From: Erythrobacter litoralis
GTDB lineage: Bacteria > Pseudomonadota > Alphaproteobacteria > Sphingomonadales > Sphingomonadaceae
Direction of reading: 5' to 3'
DNA length: 64,000 nt
Assembly (NCBI RefSeq): GCF_001719165.1
Contig: NZ_CP017057.1
Coordinates: 2,722,501 to 2,786,500, forward strand
Within the stretch, counting starts at the first letter, position 1. Each line of letters begins with the position of its first letter. The notes under the pieces were generated by a model, which made no database searches, was not told where the DNA came from, and saw only the letters and a list, made by a program, of their open reading frames with translations. The translations under genes and the position numbers were made by a program. Of the stretch, positions 44,605-52,679 are shown one piece after another.

Positions 44605-45948
44605 TTAGGTAGCTGTCGGGGCACGCCGCCGTTTCTCGCGCTCGAGATGAAGGCCGACAGGGATGCAGACCGCAATCATCCCCGCCATGATTGCCCCGCT
44701 GACCGGTTCGGCGATCACGAAACCGGTCAGAAGCGCAAGGTTGATCATCAGGGCGAGCGCGGGAAGGACCGGGTGTCCCTTGGCGCGATAGGGTCTGGCG
44801 AGGTCGGGGCGGTGCTTTCGGAGCGCGAAATAGGACAGCACGAACAGGCACGACCCGAACAGGACCATCGCGCCCGCAAGACGGAAAACGAACACATAGC
44901 CGCCCGAATAGATCAACGGGATCGCTAGCAATGTTCCAATGGCGAGAGCAAAGGTGGGCGTTCCGCCGCGGTTGACCCTGAGCGCGGATTTCACGAACAG
45001 GCCATCCTCGGCCATGCCATAGAGCGCGCGCGGGTTCGACATCACGACCGCATTAAGCGTTCCCAGCGCCATCAGCACCGCGACCAGAGCCACGACGATC
45101 GAACCCCACCGCCCGGTGGCCACCTCGATCACGGTCGCCATGGGCAAGGTCGATGCGCGCAGCACCGAAAAATCAAGCGCCCGGATCAGGGCCCAGTTGA
45201 CGGCAAGGTAAATGAGGGTGACGATGATCGCAGACTGGAACAGCGAACGCGGAATGTTGCGGCCGGGATCCTTGTCTTCTCCCGCGAAATAGATCGACGC
45301 ATACCAGCCGTCATAGACTGCGACGATGAACTGCAATCCGGCAAGCACGGTCAGGACCGAGAGCGGCTCGACTTCTATCGGTGCGACTTCGACCTCGCCC
45401 GCCGCCGCACCCGCCGGCATGACAAGCGCGACGCCGACGACCGCGAGCAGCAGGACGATCTTGAGAGCGGTGCTGATGATCTGTGCCCGGCGACCTTCTT
45501 CCACTCCGGCCCAGTTGAGCGCTGTCACGCAAAGCAGGAAGAACACCGCCACGCTCGCCACATGGTCGGCGACCCATGGGACGACCGTGCCCAGAAACTC
45601 CGCTGCGGCGAGCGACAAGAAGGCGCAAGCCGCAACCCCGACGACCCACATGGTCCAGCCGACGAGTAAACCCATTGAATCCCCCAGCGCTTCGTGGACC
45701 GGGATGTAATGCCCTCCGGAGCGCGGGATGGCCGACGAGATTTCGGCCGCGACATTGGCCATCAGCAGGACGTACAGCCCTCCCGCCAGCCACAGCAGCA
45801 TGACGACCGTCGGATCGGGCACCATGTTGGCGATCTCGCCCGGCGCGCGCATGATGCCGGTCCCGACGACCAGTCCGACGCACACGGCGATGGCGAACGG
45901 CAGACCGAGCCGCTTGTGGAGCTGGCCAGGCTGCGGGCTCCCGCTCAT
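44605..45948 (-). CDS. APC family amino acid permease
   Basis: The 447-residue permease has about twelve membrane helices. The first is the APC hallmark FAIAVCVGLVVGTGIMRAPGEIA, with the unwound GxGI ligand-binding motif; DGWYASIYFAGEDKDPGRNIPRSL is the conserved loop between helices 6 and 7. It is likely an amino acid or polyamine transporter of the cationic/LAT-like branch. It is the last gene of a coupled transporter operon: its start overlaps the NCS1 permease stop (ATGA). Confidence 0.9.
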   Translation of the reverse strand: MSGSPQPGQLHKRLGLPFAIAVCVGLVVGTGIMRAPGEIANMVPDPTVVMLLWLAGGLYVLLMANVAAEISSAIPRSGGHYIPVHEALGDSMGLLVGWTMWVVGVAACAFLSLAAAEFLGTVVPWVADHVASVAVFFLLCVTALNWAGVEEGRRAQIISTALKIVLLLAVVGVALVMPAGAAAGEVEVAPIEVEPLSVLTVLAGLQFIVAVYDGWYASIYFAGEDKDPGRNIPRSLFQSAIIVTLIYLAVNWALIRALDFSVLRASTLPMATVIEVATGRWGSIVVALVAVLMALGTLNAVVMSNPRALYGMAEDGLFVKSALRVNRGGTPTFALAIGTLLAIPLIYSGGYVFVFRLAGAMVLFGSCLFVLSYFALRKHRPDLARPYRAKGHPVLPALALMINLALLTGFVIAEPVSGAIMAGMIAVCIPVGLHLEREKRRRAPTAT

Positions 45949-47402
45949 TCGGCGGGTTCCGCATCGCTGACGTCGAACCTTGCGCCTCGCACGCCGTCAT
46001 AGCCGCCGCGCCGGGCGGGGATCGTGACCAGACGCGTCAGCGCCAGGTGGACGACAAATGCGCCTGCAATCGCGGGGAGGCTCGCCGAGGTGTAACGGAA
46101 CAGCGCGTCCGGCGTCTGGCTGACGGGTTCGAGCAGCGCGATATATGTTGCAAACCCAGCAGCAAGCGCGATCAGCGCCGCCGGATTGATGCCGGACCAG
46201 AAGGCATAGGGGCCGCCCGAGGTATTATGCAGGGCCGCCAGATTCGCGTCCGAACGGCGAAGCACCAGTCGGTCGGCCAGCAGGACCCCGACACAGGCAG
46301 CGAAGATCGCTCCGAAAGACGCAGTTATCGAATAGAATTTGGCATATAGGGCATCGGTAGCGAACCAGATGATCAGCGAGGCGATCACGCAAAGGATGCT
46401 GGTCATCCCTGCAAACCCGAGACGGCGGATGGGCGCACCGAAATTCTGGATGATCGTCGTCACATTCCCCTGAAGCAAGCCGACCGCGCTGCTGACATTG
46501 GCAATGATGAGGATCAGCAGCATCGCCAGCCCCAGCACCGGTCCCACCAGCGGGGTCATCCATTGCACCGGATCGGCCGAACCCAGCGCGAGCGAGGAGG
46601 CAAGACCCGCGATGGATGGCAACAACGACACCGGCACCAGCCCGATCCATGTGCCCCATGTCGCCGCGCGCGCGCTTTCGCCATAGCGCATGAGATTGCC
46701 GGCAAGGCCGAACCACGAAATTGCGGCCACGATATTGAGTTCCACCGCCAGCATCAGCCGGGTCGGGCGGTCCCACCGCGTTTCGGGCGGCTCCGCGGCG
46801 AAGATGCATTCCCAGCCTGCCTCGATGAAGACCGCCACCAGCAATCCGCCCGAAAGCAGCACGAGCAGCGGCACGGTGGCAAGGTTGAACAGGCGCAAGG
46901 TGTCGCTTCCGCGCGCGGCCAGAAGGAAGCTCACCCCCAGCACGGCAAAGGACATGATCGCGGACAAGGGCAAGCCGCTGTCCGCCGAAAACAGGGACAG
47001 CCCGATCAGCACTTCCTCGGTCGCGGCGCCCGCCATGGTGGAAAGAATGGCGGCGGAAAAAGGCACCATTCCGAGCACGAGCGGAACGGCAAGCAGGCTC
47101 GCTCCAAGGGGACCGAAAGCGCTTCGCAGAAAGACGAAGCTTTCGCACCCCTTGCGGTAAACCGGCAGCAGCAGCGCGAAGAACAGGATACCAAGGCCGA
47201 CGGCGGTGCCGAAGAACAGCGCGATGACGCCGTCGATGAAGCCAACCAATTGCCCGGTCGCCCCACCGAACAGGAAGCCCCAAGTGGCGATCGAAAGCCC
47301 GCTCTTGACCGCCAGCATGTCGCGGAACGACCAGCTGCGCTCCTCGGGCAGCAGCGGCAGCGTCTCGGCAAGCGCGGTTTCGATCCGTGTCCCGTTGGCC
47401 AT
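45945..47402 (-). CDS. NCS1/purine-cytosine permease family transporter
   Basis: The 485-residue protein has about twelve helices. An N-terminal pattern EERSWSFRDMLAVKSGLSIATWGFLFGGATGQLVGF resembles the NCS1/cytosine-purine permease family, and the ISWFGLAGNLMRYGE block resembles its sixth helix. The substrate (nucleobase, hydantoin, thiamine or other) cannot be fixed. Translation starts 3 nt after the stop of the 55-residue gene, and its stop overlaps the APC gene, indicating one operon. Confidence 0.85.
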   Translation of the reverse strand: MANGTRIETALAETLPLLPEERSWSFRDMLAVKSGLSIATWGFLFGGATGQLVGFIDGVIALFFGTAVGLGILFFALLLPVYRKGCESFVFLRSAFGPLGASLLAVPLVLGMVPFSAAILSTMAGAATEEVLIGLSLFSADSGLPLSAIMSFAVLGVSFLLAARGSDTLRLFNLATVPLLVLLSGGLLVAVFIEAGWECIFAAEPPETRWDRPTRLMLAVELNIVAAISWFGLAGNLMRYGESARAATWGTWIGLVPVSLLPSIAGLASSLALGSADPVQWMTPLVGPVLGLAMLLILIIANVSSAVGLLQGNVTTIIQNFGAPIRRLGFAGMTSILCVIASLIIWFATDALYAKFYSITASFGAIFAACVGVLLADRLVLRRSDANLAALHNTSGGPYAFWSGINPAALIALAAGFATYIALLEPVSQTPDALFRYTSASLPAIAGAFVVHLALTRLVTIPARRGGYDGVRGARFDVSDAEPAE

Positions 47403-47405
47403 TTG

Positions 47406-47573
47406 TCAGAGCGCCTGCGCAACGAGAACGACTGCGAACGAACCGATGGTGATGGCCGCCAGCACTACAGCGTCCGACGCGGGCAGGCGTCGATCCGTTT
47501 CCTCGCCCTGCGACAGGATCGCCAGGCGCCGCTCGAGCTCGTCCTCGAAGACACCTGGTCGCGGGCGGGTCAT
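47406..47573 (-). CDS. Small single-pass membrane protein (55 aa) in the transporter operon
   Basis: This frame is too short for most gene callers. ATG at 47573 overlaps the MFS stop (ATGA), and its TGA lies 3 nt before the NCS1 start, so it is coupled on both sides. The product has a polar N-half (MTRPRPGVFEDELERRLAIL, then SQGEETDRRLPAS) and one hydrophobic helix (AVVLAAITIGSFAVVLVAQAL). It could be a small accessory subunit or regulator of one of the permeases, as small membrane proteins are for other transporters. That is inference; the coding evidence is the tight coupling. Confidence 0.68.
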   Translation of the reverse strand: MTRPRPGVFEDELERRLAILSQGEETDRRLPASDAVVLAAITIGSFAVVLVAQAL

Positions 47574-48904
47574 TGGGCCGCTCCGGGCAGGTCCCGCTCA
47601 TCCCCGACGCGCGCCAGCAGGCACAGCGCCAGGCCGAGCAGCGTGATCCCGGCGACCGCGTAATAGGTCATTGCATAGCCGCCCCCCTCGACCAACCAGC
47701 CAGAATTGCCGGACATGATCGAGCGCGAGAAATTCGGCACCGCCATGAACAGCGCGAACTGGCTGGCAGCGATGGCGGGATTGCTGATCCGCATCGCCCA
47801 CACGATCTGGACGATGGTGAGCAGCACCCCGAGGGCATAGAGCGCCACGGCAAGCACCATGAACAGCCGGTCGTCCTGCCACCCGCCATAGGTTGCGCCC
47901 CCGATCGCCGCGAGCGCGGCAATCGCCAGGAAATGCCCGATCATGACACGCCTGAGGCCGAACCAGCGCACCAGCACGATCGGCACGAACAGCGCCAGCC
48001 CGGCCCCGACGAGGCTCGTCAGCGCGCTGAAGCTTGCATAGCGTTCGCTCGACCAGCCCAGTTGCTGCACCGCCAGCGTCGGGTTGACCGCATCGGCGAA
48101 GGCGAACAGAGCCTGCGCGCAGCCCGTGCCGATCAGGAACAGCAGGGTACGCGGGGCGATCACCGAACGCAGCACGCCGCGAAGGATCGGTCCCCAGGCC
48201 GAATTCTGGCGTTCCTCGCATTCTCGCGAGGGCAGCCCCTGCGTCCATGGCAGCAGCCGTTCGCCCGGCCGTTCGCGGAACAGCGCGACGAAGATCGAGG
48301 CGCAGGCGACCATCGCCGCCAGGACCAGCGCGGTGATCGTCAGGTTCCCAGAGGCGAGCAATTGGCCCGCGACCATGCTGCACACCGCCACGCCGAAGCT
48401 CTGGCTCGCGAACATCAGGCTGTTGATCGCGGTGCGTTCAGCCTCGGGGACGATATCCACCGTCATTCCGTCGACCGCGACATCGCTGAATGTGACACAG
48501 ACATTGAGAGCGAAGCAGAACGCGGTCAGCAGCGCGATGTCGCTGGCGCCGGGCGCGCTCGCCGCCATTGCCAGCAGCGTGGCGAACATCAGGGCCTGCG
48601 CCAGCAGGATCCAGCCGCGCCGGCGGCCCATCGGCTTGAAGGTGAAGCGGTCCATGACAAGGCCGTTGAAGAGCTTGGTCGACCAGGGCAGCAGCGCGAT
48701 CCCGACGAACCCGCCGAGTTCGAGCGGACTGGCGCCCTGTTCGGCCAGCCATCCGGGCAGCGCGACCAGCGTCAGGCCGAGCGGTACGCCCTGCAGGAAA
48801 TAGAGCATGATGATCGCGGCGAACCGCGCGACCCGGTGTTCGGACAGCGCCGGAAGCGGGCGCCGGACGGTGGTCGCCGCGATGGCCGATGCAGTGCTCG
48901 TCAT
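47570..48904 (-). CDS. MFS transporter (AmpG-like)
   Basis: The 444-residue permease has twelve hydrophobic helices. YFLQGVPLGLTLVALPGWLAEQGASPLELGGFVGIALLPWSTKLFNGLVMDRF resembles the N-terminal half of AmpG/PAT-type MFS proteins. The conserved DRFTFKPMGRRRGWILLAQ loop fits MFS motif A. AmpG imports muropeptides, but this branch is diverse and the substrate is open. Its start overlaps the stop of a possible 19-codon leader frame (ATGA). It begins the MFS-small protein-NCS1-APC unit. Confidence 0.88.
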   Translation of the reverse strand: MTSTASAIAATTVRRPLPALSEHRVARFAAIIMLYFLQGVPLGLTLVALPGWLAEQGASPLELGGFVGIALLPWSTKLFNGLVMDRFTFKPMGRRRGWILLAQALMFATLLAMAASAPGASDIALLTAFCFALNVCVTFSDVAVDGMTVDIVPEAERTAINSLMFASQSFGVAVCSMVAGQLLASGNLTITALVLAAMVACASIFVALFRERPGERLLPWTQGLPSRECEERQNSAWGPILRGVLRSVIAPRTLLFLIGTGCAQALFAFADAVNPTLAVQQLGWSSERYASFSALTSLVGAGLALFVPIVLVRWFGLRRVMIGHFLAIAALAAIGGATYGGWQDDRLFMVLAVALYALGVLLTIVQIVWAMRISNPAIAASQFALFMAVPNFSRSIMSGNSGWLVEGGGYAMTYYAVAGITLLGLALCLLARVGDERDLPGAAQ

Positions 48905-48960
48905 GCCGCTTCCCCCATTTCGCCCAGCGCGTAATTCTTCGCCTCGAGATCGTCAGGCAT
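48901..48960 (-). CDS. Possible 19-codon leader peptide coupled to MFS gene
   Basis: An ATG at 48960 starts the frame MPDDLEAKNYALGEMGEAA, ending TGA that overlaps the MFS ATG as ATGA. AAGGA lies about 10 nt upstream of the start. It may be a translational coupler, a leader peptide, or the remnant of a longer gene. No homology is recognised and chance cannot be excluded. Confidence 0.35.
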   Translation of the reverse strand: MPDDLEAKNYALGEMGEAA

Positions 48961-48975
48961 CGCGGTTGCGTCCTT

Positions 48976-49080
48976 TCACGGTGTCAGATGAAAGCCGCCG
49001 TCGGCGGTCAGCGTGGTGCCGGTGACGAAGCTGGCTTCGTCGGAGGCGTTGAGCGCGATGGCGCGGGCGATTTCGGCAGG
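48976..49080 (-). pseudogene. C-terminal fragment of an SDR-family oxidoreductase
   Basis: Only 34 codons remain: PAEIARAIALNASDEASFV then TGTTLTADGGFHLTP and TGA. This is the hallmark C-terminus of short-chain dehydrogenases (PxEIAxxxxFLASDxASFVTGxxxxVDGG). In the same frame the triplet directly upstream is TGA, and the preceding DNA does not look like an SDR, so the gene was truncated at about 49081. It is oriented like the transporter operon and probably used to be its first gene. Confidence 0.8.
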
Positions 49081-49136
49081 TCAGGAAAAGCTTCCACGAA
49101 GCCATGCGCCACCTCGGCCGCATGAGCGACGGTGCC

Positions 49137-49163
49137 GGGGGGGGGGGGGGGGGGGGGGGGGGG
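49137..49163. repeat. 27-nt poly-G tract
   Basis: Positions 49137-49163 are 27 consecutive G residues on the plus strand. The run lies 57 nt from the break in the SDR remnant. Such a homopolymer is far longer than expected by chance and could be a slippage-prone tract or an assembly or sequencing artefact at a contig join. Confidence 0.9.
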
Positions 49164-49472
49164 AAACGGCGCAGCCGTAAAAGCGGACATGCGAAAAGCT
49201 CTTGCAGTCACCCCAATTCTCCTCGAGCCGATCACGCATCGAACCCCGGCGAGCGGCCGGGTCGCAAAAACCGCTCGCCGGAGTCCCTGAAATCCGCACT
49301 CTCTCAAGCGCCGATTTTCTGAAGCAAAAAGGCTCCTACGCGTCCGAACCGATGGTTCAGAAGCGTTGTCCACGAGCCTTGTTTTTCGTTTGTGCGCAGG
49401 GATATAGATGCGGCCAGAACAGCCGATCAGTCAACGGGGCCGACCGTCAAAAAAGCGTCAATTCGTGTGGGA
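49164..49472. other. Non-coding region between poly-G tract and regulator gene
   Basis: About 309 nt with no supported gene. A GTG codon on the minus strand with GAGGAGA ahead (around 49220) opens a frame running through the poly-C strand, but it encodes only a proline run and then non-family sequence. A perfect 11-bp inverted repeat is at 49246-49281. No terminator with a T-run was found for the regulator. Confidence 0.5.
49246..49281. repeat. Perfect 11-bp inverted repeat near poly-G tract
   Basis: CCGGCGAGCGG (49246-49256) and CCGCTCGCCGG (49271-49281) flank a 14-nt spacer ending in AAAAA. It could form a hairpin on either strand; on the minus strand it lies about 190 nt after the regulator stop. 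A terminator or a relic of a mobile element end are both possible. Confidence 0.6.
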
Positions 49473-51557
49473 TCAGGACCTGCGCGGGTCGCCCGGGATC
49501 AGATCGGGCCACCCGAAACGCTCCCAGGCTTCGACCATGCCGATGCGTTCGGCGAAGTCCATGAAGCGGGGATCGCGGATCGTGCGGTTGATCGGGTCGA
49601 TGTCGATCCAGAGGCTCATGAGGATGAACATGTTGCTCGGGTGGATGCATTCGGAATAGATCTTCATAACCAGATCGCTGTGCCCCATCGCGATTGCCGG
49701 GAAAGCGATCGTCGAGTCATACGGATCGGGCATGGTCGCATGGAGCCCGCCCAGCATTTGGCAATAGGCGGCGCGATCCGCTTGCACACCGCTGTAGATA
49801 CCGCGCGCCCCGAAAGCGAAATAAGCATCGCGCGCGGCGTCGTCCATCGGCGCCACACCGGGCGGAGACATCAAGGTCGTGCCGAGAAAGCTTCGCAGAT
49901 TGTAATGCGTGCGTTCGGCTGCTCGCAGATCGCCCGCAACGAACTGTGCGAGCGCCAGCCAGATCGCTGGCGTGCCGAGATCAGCCATGCGCTGGCCTGC
50001 CGCCAGCGCCTTGTCGATCTCGCCAAGGCTCAGATAGGCTGACGTCAGCATGGCGTAGTTGCGGCCATAGACCGGATCACGATCCACCGCCTCCTCGACA
50101 TAGGGCAGCGCCTCGCGCGACTTGCCGAGATAAAGCAGGCACGATCCTAGCCGCGAACAGACATCGGCATCATTAGGATCGCGGGCGTAGGCCTCGAACG
50201 CCATTTCGAGCGCGCGCGCCGGGTTGAACCGGGTCCATTCGTGAATCCCGAGGATCGAACAGGCGTGGCCCTGCCCCGGATCAAGCGCGATTGCCCGTTC
50301 GGCGCAGCGGGCGGCTTCGGCGGATTGCGCCACCCGCTCGAGACTGGGCGTGATCGCCGCCGTCATGATGTGCGCATTGGCGAGCGCGGTCCAGCATTCG
50401 GCGAAATCCGGATCGATCTCCAGCGCCTGCTCAAGAAACGCGATGCCTTTGGCAAACGCACCCTCGACCCCGATCTTCTGGATCATCGCCCGCGCCTGAA
50501 GATAGAGCGCGTAGGCCTCGCGGTCGCGGGTCATCTTGCGCGAGGGCGCGGGCGACGCGGTGAGCCCTAGGGCACGGCAGATCGCGGCGATGATATTCGC
50601 GCCGATCACCCTGCGCCCATCGAAGAAATCCTCGATCGAACCGCTGAGCCGGTCGGACCAGATCTCGGTGCCGGACTGGCCGCTGATCAGCGCCATGCGG
50701 ACGCTGATCCCCTGCTCGTCGCGCCTCACGTCGCCCTCGATCAGGTAGGTGACACCGAGATCGGACGCGATCTGCGTTAGCGTCCGCCCCTTCTCGATCA
50801 TCGCGGCGACAGATGTGCGTCCCGCCAGCGCGATGCCGTTGATGCCAGCAAGCCGCGTCGAAAGCTCATCGACGATCCCGTCGGCGAGGAAGAAATTGCC
50901 GCCGACAGTGTCCATCTGCCCGAATGGCAGGACGGCAATGCGCGCCTGATGGCTCGCGCGGTTGAAAGTGCGATAGGACGCAAACCGCGCCCGTGCCGCT
51001 TCCAGCAGCCGCTCGCTCGTCGCCTTGGGAGAGTTTCGGATCGCTCCGGAAATCGCCGCCCGCAGCTGCGCGTCGACATGGTCGCGCCGGGTGGTGATCC
51101 ACTCCTCGAACTCGGGGTTGAGAGGGGGGCCTTGAATGAGCGGCCGGTTTCCGATCGCAAGCAAGGCTGCGATGGCGGCCTCCGGATCATCGGATGACAG
51201 CCCGGCTTCAAGATCGAACAGGTCGCACTCCAGGCTCCCCGGCGCCAGCGCCACCTCTGCGCGGGATACCCGAAGGCAGTCGATCCCATGTTCTTCGAGC
51301 CTGCGCCTGAGCTCGAGCAGGCATTGACGCAGGCTTGCCTTGGCCTGCGCGAGGAATCGGTCCGGCCACAACAGCCGGGCAAGCGCTTCGCGATCGATCG
51401 AATGGTCGGGCGCCAGACACAGGACAGCGAGCAGGAGCGCGGCCCGGCGGTTGCTCAGGACCACGAGTTCCCCACTCGGCGTCTCGATCCGGAACTCTCC
51501 GAACAGTGTCGCCTTCATCAAGCCGTGCGCAGCGACCCGGCTCTCCGCCTGTTCCAA
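49473..51557 (-). CDS. SARP-like transcriptional regulator with TolB-like and TPR domains
   Basis: The 694-residue protein has a winged-helix N-terminus (MKATLFGEFRIETPSGELVV, HSIDREALARLLWPDRFLAQAKASLRQCLLELRRRL) followed by a BTAD-like helical part, as in AfsR/DnrI regulators. A FlgO/TolB-like domain follows (ARIAVLPFGQ, FLADGIVDELSTRLAGINGIALAGRTS, YLIEGDVRRD), then TPR-like helices from about residue 340 to 560. No membrane helix is present. It probably binds DNA and responds to an unknown signal. The TTG start at 51557 has TGGAG 9 nt ahead; ATG at 51518 is the alternative. It is divergent from the alternative oxidase gene. Confidence 0.82.
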   Translation of the reverse strand: MEQAESRVAAHGLMKATLFGEFRIETPSGELVVLSNRRAALLLAVLCLAPDHSIDREALARLLWPDRFLAQAKASLRQCLLELRRRLEEHGIDCLRVSRAEVALAPGSLECDLFDLEAGLSSDDPEAAIAALLAIGNRPLIQGPPLNPEFEEWITTRRDHVDAQLRAAISGAIRNSPKATSERLLEAARARFASYRTFNRASHQARIAVLPFGQMDTVGGNFFLADGIVDELSTRLAGINGIALAGRTSVAAMIEKGRTLTQIASDLGVTYLIEGDVRRDEQGISVRMALISGQSGTEIWSDRLSGSIEDFFDGRRVIGANIIAAICRALGLTASPAPSRKMTRDREAYALYLQARAMIQKIGVEGAFAKGIAFLEQALEIDPDFAECWTALANAHIMTAAITPSLERVAQSAEAARCAERAIALDPGQGHACSILGIHEWTRFNPARALEMAFEAYARDPNDADVCSRLGSCLLYLGKSREALPYVEEAVDRDPVYGRNYAMLTSAYLSLGEIDKALAAGQRMADLGTPAIWLALAQFVAGDLRAAERTHYNLRSFLGTTLMSPPGVAPMDDAARDAYFAFGARGIYSGVQADRAAYCQMLGGLHATMPDPYDSTIAFPAIAMGHSDLVMKIYSECIHPSNMFILMSLWIDIDPINRTIRDPRFMDFAERIGMVEAWERFGWPDLIPGDPRRS

Positions 51558-51931
51558 TCGATATCTCCACCGAACGGCTCAACCTTACAGGCGGACCGAT
51601 ACTTTGCAATCGGGCGAGACGGTGCGCTTGGGTCCGAGGTGCGCCTGCGAAGCACGCGGGTTCGACAGCGGCCATGGGCTTATTCGCGTTTGCTTCGGGG
51701 TCAATGCGGATTGCGACCCGAGGCCGCGAACATCGCGGAACTTGAACTCCGCGCATGAGCGCAGGATCGAAAGCGGAATCCGTTGCAGAAAAGCGCACAT
51801 CCTTTGCGCCGGTTTCGCGCGAAATTTCCTCCCCGATGTCTATCTTGAACTCGCCGAGAGAGTTCTGGTCAGGGCGCCCGACATGGGGTCGGGTAGAAGG
51901 GGCCAGGCGAGCTTTGGGTGTTCCCGAAACC
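51558..51931. other. Divergent region between SARP-like regulator and alternative oxidase
   Basis: About 374 nt. It should hold both promoters. An inverted repeat CGCGGA-N8-TCCGCG lies at 51734-51753, a possible operator. A plus-strand frame from 51755 runs into the oxidase gene, but its first 59 codons show no oxidase likeness, so I read them as leader. Confidence 0.45.
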
Positions 51932-52624
51932 ATGAAACCGATCGATCCCCGCCCCCTCGTCCGGCAGGTCAATCACGCCGCCGTCATCGATAGCCACGTG
52001 CCGCCGCGCAATGCCAGCGACAAGGTCGCCTTCGGCTTCGTCAAGGCCTTGCGATTCGTCGCCGATACGTTCTTCTCAAAGCGCTACGGCCACCGCGCGG
52101 TCGTGCTTGAAACTGTCGCCGCGGTGCCCGGCATGGTCGGCGGCCTGTGGCAGCATCTGACCGCCCTGCGCAAGATGCGTGACGACGAAGGCTGGATCCG
52201 CACGCTGCTCGACGAGGCCGAGAACGAGCGGATGCACCTGATGACGTTCATCGAGATCGCACAGCCCAGCTGGTTCGAACGGCTGCTGATCGCGATCACG
52301 CAGATGGTGTTCTACAATTTCTACTTCTTCCTCTATCTCCTGGCCCCGCGCACGGCGCACCGCGTGGTCGGCTATTTCGAGGAAGAAGCCGTCATCAGCT
52401 ACACCGCCTATCTGGCCGAGGTCGATGCGGGCCGCCACGAAAACCTTCCAGCGCCGCAGATTGCGATCGATTACTGGCAGCTGCCTGCCAATGCGAGGCT
52501 GCGCGACGTGATCACCGCCGTGCGCGCCGATGAGGCGGAGCACCGCGACGTCAACCACGGTTTCGTCGAGGAGCTCGATGCCCGCCGGGCGCACCGGCCG
52601 CTCGAGGGAGCGACGCCGGGCTGA
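51932..52624 (+). CDS. aox: Alternative oxidase (cyanide-insensitive ubiquinol oxidase)
   Basis: The 230-residue protein has all di-iron motifs of alternative oxidase: [13 protein letters not shown] (E60), [13 protein letters not shown] (E99, H102), [11 protein letters not shown] (E150/E151) and [12 protein letters not shown] (E201, H204). Two hydrophobic stretches ([20 protein letters not shown] and VPGMVGGLW) fit the monotopic membrane anchoring. It oxidises ubiquinol and reduces oxygen to water without pumping protons. ATG at 51932 starts the conserved domain; no strong ribosome site is visible, and an earlier in-frame start is possible. Confidence 0.93.
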   Translation: MKPIDPRPLVRQVNHAAVIDSHVPPRNASDKVAFGFVKALRFVADTFFSKRYGHRAVVLETVAAVPGMVGGLWQHLTALRKMRDDEGWIRTLLDEAENERMHLMTFIEIAQPSWFERLLIAITQMVFYNFYFFLYLLAPRTAHRVVGYFEEEAVISYTAYLAEVDAGRHENLPAPQIAIDYWQLPANARLRDVITAVRADEAEHRDVNHGFVEELDARRAHRPLEGATPG

Positions 52625-52679
52625 CGGTTCGCATTCGGCTGCCCACCCAGCCGCGCGCCTGACGCGACCGAGGGGACCC

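Noticed and set aside
49008..49373. 121-codon minus-strand frame through the poly-C strand with a nine-proline run
   Set aside because: It has a GTG with a good ribosome-like site, but the proline run comes from the homopolymer and the rest reads out of frame through the SDR remnant.
51755..51931. 59-codon N-terminal extension of the alternative oxidase
   Set aside because: The extra residues show no oxidase likeness, and the conserved domain starts right after the ATG at 51932.
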